64,000 nucleotides of DNA, from contig NZ_JALPRR010000001.1 of the NCBI RefSeq assembly GCF_023630205.1, positions 1,302,001 through 1,366,000 on the forward strand, given 5' to 3'. Below, in pieces: positions 49,218 through 59,100 of this stretch (positions are counted from its first letter, which is position 1; the number at the start of each line of letters is the position of its first letter). Both the position numbers and the translations under genes were made by a program. The stretch is from Pontibacter ruber (GTDB lineage: Bacteria > Bacteroidota > Bacteroidia > Cytophagales > Hymenobacteraceae). Under the pieces are notes generated by a model, which was not told the DNA's origin, ran no database searches, and saw only the letters and a list, made by a program, of their open reading frames with translations.

Positions 49218-50615
49218 ATGAGAAGACATCTACTCCGATACCTTTTACTATACTTTGTACTTTGTTTCTCTGCTGTACCAGTAGGGTATGCAGCCTCTTA
49301 TACTTTAGCGTCTGGTGGCCAGATTGTCGTTACAGATCCTCCCGCAACCCCTGCTCCTATAGTCGGACCAACGGAAGTATGTGCTGGAGTAACTGCCACG
49401 TATATGGTGTCTCTGGTAAGTGGGGCCACCGGCTATACCTGGAGCGTACCTGCCAGCTGGATGATCATCGCAGGGCAGGGAACCAACCAGATCATGGTTA
49501 ATGCTGGCAGCACAAGCGGAAGTATAAGTGTAAAAGCGCAAAATCAATACGGCGAGAGCGGTAGCCGCCATGAAGAGGTAAGGGTAACGACAAAAGTGCC
49601 AGCCAAGCCTGTGGCAGTTACCGGCCCAATCAGCGTATGTACCGGCAGTGAGGCAACGTACAGCGTGCCTGTGATGGAAGATACCCGGAAGTATAACTGG
49701 ACATTGCCGGCAGGCTGGAGCATAGTAGGTCTTCGGGATACAAGCCATATCAAAGTTGTGGTAGGAACCGAAGCAGGTGTGATACGTGTAACCGCCGAGA
49801 ATCCTTGTGGCCGGAGCGCAGCAACTGAACTGGTTATCGCTGTTTCGCAGCCAATCAGTAGCAATACCATCCAGGGGAGCCAGTCAGTTTGTGCAGGGCA
49901 GGCGCCTGCTATGCTGGAGGGCTCTACCCCGGCTGGTGGCAACGGTACTTATACTTACAGCTGGGAAGCAAGTATAACCAGTGCTACAGATGGCTTTGTG
50001 CCTGCAGCAGGTCCAAACGAGAGCCAGCAGTATACTTCCGGTATACTTAGCAATACCACCTGGTTCAGGCGTGTGGTCAGTTCCGGGGCCTGTGGCGTAA
50101 GCTACAGCGAGGCTGTAAAAGTGGAGGTAAAGCCGCTGCCGGCCAGGCCAACAATAGAGCAGGTAGGCGCACAAGAGCTGCGAGCAAGTTTAGAAGGCGA
50201 TCATTATGAATGGGTGCGGGATGATGTGAAATTGGCAAGCAGTACAAGATCCATTACGGTGAAAGAAGGTGGGGCCTACAAGGTTCGGGTGCGCAATGCC
50301 CAAGGCTGCTTCTCTGCATATTCCGATGTATGGCAGGTGACAATAACCGGATTGGCTGATGAGGCCAGAGCGATGGGGTTTGTTCTGTATCCGAATCCAA
50401 GCAACGGCCGGGTGTTGCTGACAACCAGGGAGCCGCTGCTACAGGTAGAAGTTCAGGTTATCAACATGCTGGGCCATGCCGTGCACCGACAGCAATTGCC
50501 CCAGGTCACAGAGCAGCTGGAGCTGAAATTGGGCCATTTACCCGATGGCGTATACCTACTTCAGCTCCGCTCATCAGACAGGCAGCTAAAGCAAAGACTG
50601 CTACTGCAGCGGTAA
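49218..50615 (+). CDS. Secreted PKD-like repeat protein with T9SS type A sorting domain
   Basis: A 465-residue exported protein. Signal peptide ending VGYA; two PKD-like repeats (about 45-215) of the same GPxxVCxGxxATYxV...WTxPxxW type as in the large protein at 56178; one block with SNTTWFRRVVSSGACG near 272-287 of the type repeated in the protein at 51003; an Ig-like stretch; type A sorting domain from about 385 (LYPNPSNGRVLL to LKQRLLLQR). Probable surface adhesin; function inferred only from domains. Confidence 0.85.
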   Translation: MRRHLLRYLLLYFVLCFSAVPVGYAASYTLASGGQIVVTDPPATPAPIVGPTEVCAGVTATYMVSLVSGATGYTWSVPASWMIIAGQGTNQIMVNAGSTSGSISVKAQNQYGESGSRHEEVRVTTKVPAKPVAVTGPISVCTGSEATYSVPVMEDTRKYNWTLPAGWSIVGLRDTSHIKVVVGTEAGVIRVTAENPCGRSAATELVIAVSQPISSNTIQGSQSVCAGQAPAMLEGSTPAGGNGTYTYSWEASITSATDGFVPAAGPNESQQYTSGILSNTTWFRRVVSSGACGVSYSEAVKVEVKPLPARPTIEQVGAQELRASLEGDHYEWVRDDVKLASSTRSITVKEGGAYKVRVRNAQGCFSAYSDVWQVTITGLADEARAMGFVLYPNPSNGRVLLTTREPLLQVEVQVINMLGHAVHRQQLPQVTEQLELKLGHLPDGVYLLQLRSSDRQLKQRLLLQR

Positions 50616-50627
50616 AGATTGTTCTGA

Positions 50628-50669
50628 CATAAAAAGAGCCAGTATGTTAACCATGCTGGCTCTTTTTAT
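50628..50669 (+). terminator. Terminator after the type A cargo gene
   Basis: AAAAAGAGCCAG (50631-50642) pairs with CTGGCTCTTTTT (50656-50667), the stem extending inward by three further pairs. The following 330 nt to 51002 contain no recognised feature. Confidence 0.85.
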
Positions 50670-51002
50670 TTTACTCGTAGTCAGGTTATTATATAGATAT
50701 TGGGCTATGTGTCCTTCTCTGCAGCGTGAAATTTGTGTACAAGGTTGTAACCTTTTCCTGATTTTAACAATAAAGGTAAAACGCAGTCGTATGCGCTGTA
50801 ACATGCCTGAACACATGGCAGTTATAGCAATCCATCACCTGAAATCGTAACACTGTCGGCAATGTATACCACCTGAAGAGGCATCATAAAGTGCTCTTTC
50901 TCAGGAGGAGAGATAAAATTGTCTGGTTACGTGGTAAATCATATTTAATTAAAGTTTCGTTATATCCGTGTAATACCCAGTTCACCCTTTAACGCTTGCC
51001 CG

Positions 51003-54000
51003 ATGCATCAACATCTACCTAGGCATCTGTTCTATAGTCTGTTTGCCCTATGCTTTTTCCTGGTCAACCCGATTATGGCACAAACAACACCAAACTGCCC
51101 GGCTACCATAACTGTAGACGGCCGTACGGTATTATGCCAGGGCGAGACCACCACGCTGAGAGCCAGTACAGGAGCCGGGTTAACTTATCAGTGGATCTTA
51201 AATGGAATTGACATAGCAGGCGCCACCGGCGAAACACTGCAGGTAAGCGCTGCCGGTAATTACCAGGTGCGGGTATCCGGTGGCAGCTGCCAAACAACCA
51301 CCTCTGCCGAAACTGCTATTACTGTTAATCCACGGCCTAACACCCCGGGTTTTGTTGTAGATCCTACCACGGCTGCCTGCTCGGGTACCCCACTCAACTT
51401 TTCAGTAAACTCCCCTCAAACAGATGTGGTTTATACCTGGGCTTTTGGCGATGGAAGTATAGCCAGGGGCGCAACCGTAAGCCATACGTATGATGTGAGG
51501 GGTACAGGCATAGAAACGTATACAGTAGAAGTGTTTGGGACAAGTGCTGCCTCAGGCTGCGAATCGGAAGTGGTGACAAGGCAGGTGCAGGTAAGAAAAT
51601 TACCGGAGATCTCTTTTACTGAAAAGAATAACTTCGTGACCTGTATTGCTGATACCGTTCCAGACGAAGACATCGAAGTATTTGCAGAGATCACCAACAC
51701 TACCCAGGAACCATACTTATCTGACATCCGCTCCTACTTTGTAGACTGGGGCAACGGTACCGAAGTGCAGTACCGCCCGTCAGATTTCCCGATCAAAAAT
51801 CCGGCAGCCTTTGATTCAATAGGAACCTACCCGATCCGCATCAGAGCCATTGCCGGTAACAGCTGCGAAGAAGTTTTTACCCAGGATTATGTAGTCAGCA
51901 AGGAGCCTAAAGCTAATTTTTCGCTGGATAAAAAGCGTGCGGAGGAGAACCAGCAGCCGCCCTGCGTACCTGTTATCGTAACGCCTACCGACAGCTCTAC
52001 AGGCGGCGGGTTGAGTTATGAATGGTCGGTACAGCCGGACCAGGGCTTTGTGCTGGATTCCGGATCGCTCACCTCTCCCAAGCCTATTTTCCGCTTCACA
52101 GAATCCGGCGTTTATACGATTCAGCTTATCGTTACCAATGGGTGCGGTACCGATACCACTTCACAGGGCATTGTGGTGGGCTGGCCGCAGGTGCAGCCGC
52201 CACCGGGCGGTGTTTTCTGTGGGCCTACTACAATAGAGTTGGGCGGCACTGGCGCCGGAGGAGGAGGCATTCCGGGCGGCGGTAGCGGCGGCGGCATGTT
52301 CATAGACAAGAACCTCGGCGAGAACATTACGGTTACTATTACTATCCGGGGGCCAAAGAGTGCAACGCGCACCTTTAATTCCGATACCTTCACTTATCCG
52401 TATGACTTTGATGTTCCGGGCAGGTATACCATTGCCGTGGAGGCCGTGAACGAATGCGGCAGCTCGAACCAGATTTACCAGGGGCAACCACCTCCGCCAA
52501 CGGAAGTGGTTATACTTCAGCAACCTGCTGTACCTTCTATCCAGAATCCTGGCGCAGTGTGTGAGGGCGATACCGTACGCCTCGCCCCTACCGGTCCCGG
52601 ACCAGTTTATGCCTGGTTCGACAGCAACGATCCGCAGGCAACACCTATTTTTGTGGGCCCAGCCTTCACAACGCCTTCACTTCCTGGTGGTGTCAATACA
52701 TTCTATGTAGCTGCCCGCGATACAGCGCAGGGAGTTGAGTGTACCGGTCCGCGTAAGGAAATCACGATTCAGGTGAACCCGCGTGTTGCCAATAATACCA
52801 TCCAGATCAATGGTGGTGATGTGGCCAGTGTTTGTAAAGGTGCCACCCCAGTGCAACTTACCGGTAGCCAGCCAACGGGAGGAGCCGGATCGGGGTATAC
52901 TTATACCTGGCAAATAAGTACAACCGGGGCCAACACGGGGTTTGCTACGGCACCCGGCGTAAGCAACACGATCAATTACAAACCAACCGCACCGGTCAAT
53001 GCCACTACTTGGTTCCGGCGCCTGGTGTTCTCGGCCAGTTGCTCTGCTGACACCAGTAACGTGGTAGAGGTAACAGCTGTGGATCCGGTACTGGCAAGCG
53101 CCAACACCATTGGCCCTGCGCAGGAGCTTTGTGTGGGCGATACACCAGAACCGCTGATCGGGTCACGGCCTTCGGGCGGAGCAGGCGGACCTTATACTTT
53201 CCTGTGGGAGGTAAGTACGGCCGGATCAGACAGAGGCTTTGTGGCAGCGCCAGGTACAAACACCGGCGAGAACTATGACATCCCTGCAGGAGCCTTAACG
53301 CGCCGCGAAACCTGGTTCAGGCGTGTCGTGTCTGCTGGTGGCTGCGCATCACCTTCCGAAGCCATAAAAATTACGGTTAACCCTGCACTTGCCGGCAATA
53401 CCATTGGCAGCAACCAGACTATTTGTACCGGTACAGCACCTGCCGCTTTAACGGGAGCAGCGCCAACTGGAGGCAGCGGTACTTATACGTACCTGTGGCT
53501 GAGCAGCACGCTTGGCCCGGATGCGGGTTTTGCTGCAGCGCCTGGTACCAATAACGGCCAGGGTTATACTCCAGGCAACCTGACGCAGGATACCTGGTTC
53601 CGACGTGTGATCAGTTCAGGAGCCTGTACGCCTGATACAAGTACTGCGGTTCAGATAACCGTAAACGAAGGCGTTTTGAACAACACCATCACCGCGGAGC
53701 AACCGAGTGTGTGCGCCGAACAGACAACCGTTCAGATTACCGGCAGCACCCCAACAGGCGGCAACGGAACGTACCGATACTTGTGGGAAAGCAGCATCAG
53801 CGGGCCGGATGCAGGCTTCTCGCCAGCACCTGGTGCTAACACAGGCATCAACTATACCACTCCAACCCTGACCCGTGAAACCTGGTTCAGGCGCGTGGTT
53901 ACCTCGGATAACTGTTCCAAAGCTTCGGAAGCAGTATCCGTTAAGGTTACGCCACTGCCGGCAAATCCACAGCTCACGGTAGCTAATGCTACAGCCTGTC

Positions 54001-54698
54001 CCGGAGGTTCTGCAACTCTAGCGATTGCTAATGCAAACGGCGAAACGTACGAGTGGTATACTACACAAACCGGAGGAACCCCAATATTTGTGGGACCATC
54101 CTTTACAACCCCGGCACTGACACGGAATACAACCTACTATGTGCAGGCTGTCAATTCAAACCAGTGTATCAGTGCTGCACGCACTACGGTAACGGTAACC
54201 ATAGTTACTCCCGTGGCTGATGCCGGTAACGATGTAACGATCATCCAGGGCAGAACAGTAGAGTTGCGGGCATCCGGCGGAGTAACCTATAAATGGGAGC
54301 CGGCTACAGGGCTGAGCAACGCGAATGTGGCCAACCCGGTAGCAAGGCCAGATGTGACTACCACTTACACGGTAACTGTTACCACTGCCGAAGGCTGTAC
54401 CGATACCGATGAAGTTACTGTAACGGTAATACCGGCTATCGTGGTGCCGAATGCTTTCTCGCCAAACGGAGACCAGGTGAACGAAGTATGGGAAATTGGC
54501 AAGATAGAGAACTACCCGGATGTGCGCGTAGAGGTGTACAACCGTTGGGGTAACCTGATATTCAGCTCAACCGGCTACGGTACTCCCTGGGACGGCACCT
54601 ACAATGGCGAAGCGCTGCCGGTGGCTACGTACTATTACATGATTTATCTCAGTCCTTCAGAGAAGCCGATCGCTGGTGATGTGACTATTATCCGATAA
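51003..54698 (+). CDS. Large T9SS type B surface protein (gliding-motility C-terminal domain) with Ig/PKD repeats
   Basis: A 1231-residue exported protein. Signal peptide ending PIMAQ; Ig-like domain (30-110); PKD domains (115-480, including VVYTWAFGDGS); a Gly-rich linker near 415-435; Ig-like domain near 510-590; four repeats of about 95 residues with TWFRRVVxSG (near 670, 773, 866 and 961); two Ig-like domains; type B CHU_C sorting domain from about 1146 (VPNAFSPNGDQVNEVW...VYNRWGNLIF). Its PorP/SprF partner starts 5 nt after the stop. Probable cell-surface adhesin. Confidence 0.88.
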   Translation: MHQHLPRHLFYSLFALCFFLVNPIMAQTTPNCPATITVDGRTVLCQGETTTLRASTGAGLTYQWILNGIDIAGATGETLQVSAAGNYQVRVSGGSCQTTTSAETAITVNPRPNTPGFVVDPTTAACSGTPLNFSVNSPQTDVVYTWAFGDGSIARGATVSHTYDVRGTGIETYTVEVFGTSAASGCESEVVTRQVQVRKLPEISFTEKNNFVTCIADTVPDEDIEVFAEITNTTQEPYLSDIRSYFVDWGNGTEVQYRPSDFPIKNPAAFDSIGTYPIRIRAIAGNSCEEVFTQDYVVSKEPKANFSLDKKRAEENQQPPCVPVIVTPTDSSTGGGLSYEWSVQPDQGFVLDSGSLTSPKPIFRFTESGVYTIQLIVTNGCGTDTTSQGIVVGWPQVQPPPGGVFCGPTTIELGGTGAGGGGIPGGGSGGGMFIDKNLGENITVTITIRGPKSATRTFNSDTFTYPYDFDVPGRYTIAVEAVNECGSSNQIYQGQPPPPTEVVILQQPAVPSIQNPGAVCEGDTVRLAPTGPGPVYAWFDSNDPQATPIFVGPAFTTPSLPGGVNTFYVAARDTAQGVECTGPRKEITIQVNPRVANNTIQINGGDVASVCKGATPVQLTGSQPTGGAGSGYTYTWQISTTGANTGFATAPGVSNTINYKPTAPVNATTWFRRLVFSASCSADTSNVVEVTAVDPVLASANTIGPAQELCVGDTPEPLIGSRPSGGAGGPYTFLWEVSTAGSDRGFVAAPGTNTGENYDIPAGALTRRETWFRRVVSAGGCASPSEAIKITVNPALAGNTIGSNQTICTGTAPAALTGAAPTGGSGTYTYLWLSSTLGPDAGFAAAPGTNNGQGYTPGNLTQDTWFRRVISSGACTPDTSTAVQITVNEGVLNNTITAEQPSVCAEQTTVQITGSTPTGGNGTYRYLWESSISGPDAGFSPAPGANTGINYTTPTLTRETWFRRVVTSDNCSKASEAVSVKVTPLPANPQLTVANATACPGGSATLAIANANGETYEWYTTQTGGTPIFVGPSFTTPALTRNTTYYVQAVNSNQCISAARTTVTVTIVTPVADAGNDVTIIQGRTVELRASGGVTYKWEPATGLSNANVANPVARPDVTTTYTVTVTTAEGCTDTDEVTVTVIPAIVVPNAFSPNGDQVNEVWEIGKIENYPDVRVEVYNRWGNLIFSSTGYGTPWDGTYNGEALPVATYYYMIYLSPSEKPIAGDVTIIR

Positions 54699-54703
54699 CA
54701 ACT

Positions 54704-55663
54704 ATGAAGAAGCTGCTCCTCTTGTTTGTTGCCTTTGCAGGTGTTGCCGTGCAGGTCTTCGCGCAGCAACGGCCTCAGTATAGTCAATACATGCTCAACA
54801 ATTACCTGCTCAATCCTGCCCTTACAGGTATAGAAGACTATGCAGATGTACGTGCCAGCACCCGGCAACAGTGGGTCGGGCTGGATGGTGCACCGGTTAC
54901 TTATTACCTTACCGCACATACCCCGCTGAATAAGGGTGCCGCCAGTACCAAGTACCACAAGGCTTTGGCGCACCATGGCATCGGCGCAGCCTTTCATACC
55001 GATAAAACAGGGACGTTGCGCCGTACGGGTATCACCTTTTCTTATGCCTATCACCTGCCCCTTACCCGAAGTATAAACGCCTCAGCAGGCGCGGCAGCCG
55101 GGCTTATCCGCAATACTGTTAATTCAGAAGACCTGCAATTCACTAATCCCAACGATCCTTTGATCGGTGGCGGCACGATCAACCAGAATGTGCTGGATCT
55201 TAACTTGGGCTTCTGGGTTTACTCCCGTAACTTTTCGGTAGGTATATCCGGGGCACAACTGCTGGAAAATTCCGGGGCATTCAGAGCGGCTGAAGATACG
55301 CGCGCTACGCTGGACCTGCAACGGCATTTTTTTGTAACAGGCAGCTACCGCTTCAGCCCCTTCGAAGCCATAGATTTTATTCCTTCTGCCATGGTAAAGT
55401 TTGCAGACCCAAGCCCGGTGGCAGTAGACGTGAGCTTGCGTGCTCTGTACGATGAGCGCTTCTGGGTAGGAGCCTCCTACCGGCATAACGATGCCATTGT
55501 AGGGATGGTAGGTGTTTATGTGAGCCCGCTGCTCGATATTTCTTATTCCTACGATGCTACTACCTCCAACCTTAACAAAGTAAGCGCCGGCACCCATGAG
55601 GTGGTGGTAGGCTTCAAACTCCTCAACACCCGCAGGATTATCTGCCCGCAGTGGATCTGGTAG
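54704..55663 (+). CDS. PorP/SprF-family outer-membrane protein, partner of the type B cargo at 51003
   Basis: A 319-residue outer-membrane barrel. Signal peptide ending VQVFAQ and the family signature QRPQYSQYMLNNYLLNPALTG, followed by RQQWVGLDGAP. Family members are needed for secretion or attachment of adjacent type B cargo (SprF for SprB; established in Flavobacterium). The 5-nt spacing to the cargo gene indicates one transcript. Confidence 0.92.
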   Translation: MKKLLLLFVAFAGVAVQVFAQQRPQYSQYMLNNYLLNPALTGIEDYADVRASTRQQWVGLDGAPVTYYLTAHTPLNKGAASTKYHKALAHHGIGAAFHTDKTGTLRRTGITFSYAYHLPLTRSINASAGAAAGLIRNTVNSEDLQFTNPNDPLIGGGTINQNVLDLNLGFWVYSRNFSVGISGAQLLENSGAFRAAEDTRATLDLQRHFFVTGSYRFSPFEAIDFIPSAMVKFADPSPVAVDVSLRALYDERFWVGASYRHNDAIVGMVGVYVSPLLDISYSYDATTSNLNKVSAGTHEVVVGFKLLNTRRIICPQWIW

Positions 55664-56177
55664 TACCAAATCCCAAAGTCTTTTCTTTTCTGAATTCCCG
55701 GTAGCACAGCCGATCAGGTTGTTCGTTCTACTGCTTTGAGCAGGAGGATCTTACTTCTGCTCTCCTCCTTCCTTTTCAAGTATATCCTGTTTTAAACTAA
55801 CCCGCATTGCAGAATAATGCTATTCTTGCCAATAGGCAGGCTTACTTCATTTCGCTTAAACTGAATAAATTAGCTCATAATATAGGATTTAATATATATT
55901 CATTTAGGGATTAGATATAAAAATAATTAAATAATTGGTGAAAATTTGCTTTGCATTATTTTTTATCAATATTTAAACTCCAATCAGTAAAAATGTTAAG
56001 GTTATATATTTTGAGCACTTTTTTATGTACTTTTTAAGGTTTATTATTGTGTCATAATAGAAGAAGAAGAGCAAGATAAAAGAAGTGGCAGTATAACCAG
56101 TGCAAAACAGTTATTGTTGCTTACCTCATTGTTTCAACAAATTCGCAAGACTATAACAAACTTATACCACATCGTTC
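55664..56177. other. 514-nt AT-rich intergenic region between the two type B cassettes
   Basis: No ORF. The segment 55860-56060 is very AT-rich (poly-T and TATATA runs), unlike the rest of the window. It probably holds the promoter of the ice-binding cassette. No clear TTG-N20-TANNTTTG pair was found. Confidence 0.5.
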
Positions 56178-59100
56178 ATGATAAGCTTCTCTAAAAAAGT
56201 CATACTAGCATTAGTAGGCTTTTGGTTAGCAACAACAGTGGTGTTTGCGCAGCAAGCGCCATCACTTGGGGCACTTTATGACTTTAGCGCACTCGGATAT
56301 ACCAAAGTAAGCAATACCGGAAGCACTGTGATCAGTGCCAACCTTGGTGTGGCGGCAGGTAGCATTACGGGTTTCCCTCCCGGCACCGTTCTGAGAGGAA
56401 AACACGAAAATGATGCTGTTGCCAAGCAGGCAAACCTGGATGCCATTGCTGCTTTCAATAACGCAGCCGGCCGGCCCGTTACTGCCACCTATAGTAATGC
56501 AAACCTGGGCAAGGGGCAACTTGCTTCGCTCTCGCCAGGTGTGTATGAGCTGAATGGCAATACCCTCTTATCCGGTGAGTTGATCCTGGATGGCGAGAAC
56601 AACCCGAATGCCCTTTTTATTTTCCATGTGAAAGGGAGTCTCGATATTGCCAACTACTCTCAAATGACATTAAAGCGTGATGCAAGCAGCGCTTACGTAT
56701 ATTGGGTGATAGATGGAGGGGTTACAGCAGGCATAAGCACAGTATTAAAGGGCAATATTCTGGCAAAACAGAACATTGTGCTAGGCGATGGTACCTTGCT
56801 GCAGGGGCGCGTTGCCTCTCTTTCCGGCGAGTTAGATCTTACCAACAACCGCCTGCACATACCAGCCGACCTGGAGGTGACAATGCAGAAAAACCCGGGT
56901 GCCAACGGTGCTAACCGCTACGTGGTAGGCGAAACCATCACCTATACCATCAAGGCAAGAAACAACGGCCCTGTAGATGAGGAAGGCGTCAAGGTAATGG
57001 ATGTGCAGTTTACCGGCGAGTCGCCAACCTTTACATCGAGTATACCTGGAGCTACCTTCGCGCGGGATGCTAACACAGGCATGTGGGTGTGGACGATCGG
57101 CAACTTTGCTTACAAACAAGAGGCTACCTTAACGATCACGGCGACCATCAGTGCAACCGGAAACGGATTTGCCCGTGCGGTTATTTCCGGTGCCGGCGTT
57201 GATGAGATCCGGTCCAATAACTCTGTAGAACTTAACTTTTGCGTGGTGTTACCTAACGCCGGGGTGATCTCTGGCCCAGGTGCATTGTGCGTTGGCAGCA
57301 CGGGTACGTATAGCATTGACCCTATTCCCGGCGCCACCCGCTATACCTGGAATGTGCCGTCTGGCTGGACTTATACAGCCAACGAAAACACGATAACCGT
57401 TACGGCAGGCCAGAACACCGGTGTTATATCCGTTACTGTAAACAACACCTGCGGCGAAAGTTTGCCAAGCCGACTGGAGGTAAGCAACTTTGCCAACCCT
57501 CCGGCTAAACCAGGACCGATAAGAGGCGATGAAAATGTTTGCGTTGGAACAGGAGTTACTTATAGTATAGATCCGGTGGCAAATGCGACCTCCTACCAAT
57601 GGGTACTGCCGGAAGGATGGACGATGGTAGAAGACAATGGCACTACCATAACCGTAATGCCCGGAGGCACCAATACCAGAAAAACACTACAGGTAAGAGC
57701 CATTAACGTATGCGGGGTAAGCGAGCCAAGCACACGCGAGGTACAGCCCTTTCTCACAAAACCAGCTATGCCAAGCCCGATTACGGGTAGCGGCAGCGTG
57801 TGCTCCACCAAAACTTCCACAACCTTCAGCATTGCACCTCAGAACGATGCAACAAGCTATAGATGGACAGTGCCGGCTTCCTGGTCAATACTTAGCGGAC
57901 AGGGTACTACTTCCATCACCGTGAAGCCATCGGCAGAGGCAGGAAGTATAACCGTAGTAGCCATAAATGCCTGCGGTGACGGTCCTGCCAGAACGCTAGA
58001 AGTTACACCGGTTACGGCTGCTCCGGCAGTTCCGGGCGCTATTACAGGTGTAACCCCTGTTTGTTTGGGTAGCACCGGTTTAAAATATTCTGTTGCTCCT
58101 GTTGCTACTGCCTCCGGCTATACCTGGTACGTGCCATCTGGCTGGACCATTACTTCCGGTCAGGGCACCAACGAGATAACAGTATCAGTAAGTGCTACAG
58201 CAAGTGCAGGGAAAGTAACGGTACAAGCCACCAACGATTGCGGTGCCAGCAGCACCCGAAGCCTTGATGTTACCACTGTATCAGGTACGCCGATTGCGCC
58301 ACTTACCATTCGCGGTACTGCGTATGGTTGCGCCAACAGCACATTCACGTATGAGACAGATCCGGTAGCAGGTGCTTCCACCTATACCTGGACTGTTCCG
58401 GAAGGCTGGTCTATTACTGCAGGCCAGGGTACCACCCGCATCACAGTAACAATGGGCACCAAATCAGGTAATGTAACGGTACGCGCCTCCAATGCCTGCG
58501 GTAACAGCGCAGCAAAATCACTGGCGGTTACCCCATTTACCAGTACTCCTATACAGCCTTTTGCCATCAAAGGAGCTGCTGAAGTATGCGTTGGCCAACA
58601 GAGCGTGGTCTACAGCCTTGATCCGGTAGTTAATACATTGGAATACATTTGGGCGGTGCCGGATGGCTGGACGATTACCTCCGGACAGGGCACAACCTCT
58701 ATAACCGTTACTACAGGATCTACCGGTGGCTATATTACTGTAACAGCATCCAACGACTGCGGCGCCAGTGCGCCGGCAACCCTGAAAGTGAACCCAACCA
58801 CAGCTGCACCAATAACACCTACTAAAATAAACGGAGAGCTACAGGTGTGTGTGGGGCAGCAGGGGCTTACTTATATGGTTGATCCTGTACCGGGAGCTGT
58901 GAGTTACCAGTGGACGATAGCTGGAACCGGCTGGCGTATCGAAAGTGGCAATGGTACCAGTGTTGTAAAAGTGGTAGCAGGTACAGTAGAAGCCACGATA
59001 TCTGTTGTTGCAATAAATGCCTGTGGTAAGAAGAGCCCGGCTCAGTCTGCCCTGATCGTTTTCCGAAATCCTCCTGTTAAGCCAAATCCGATTGTAGGTG

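Noticed and set aside
55740..55775. AGGAGG...CCTCCT hairpin after the first PorP/SprF gene
   Set aside because: Imperfect stem with long loop and weak T-tract; not convincing as a terminator.
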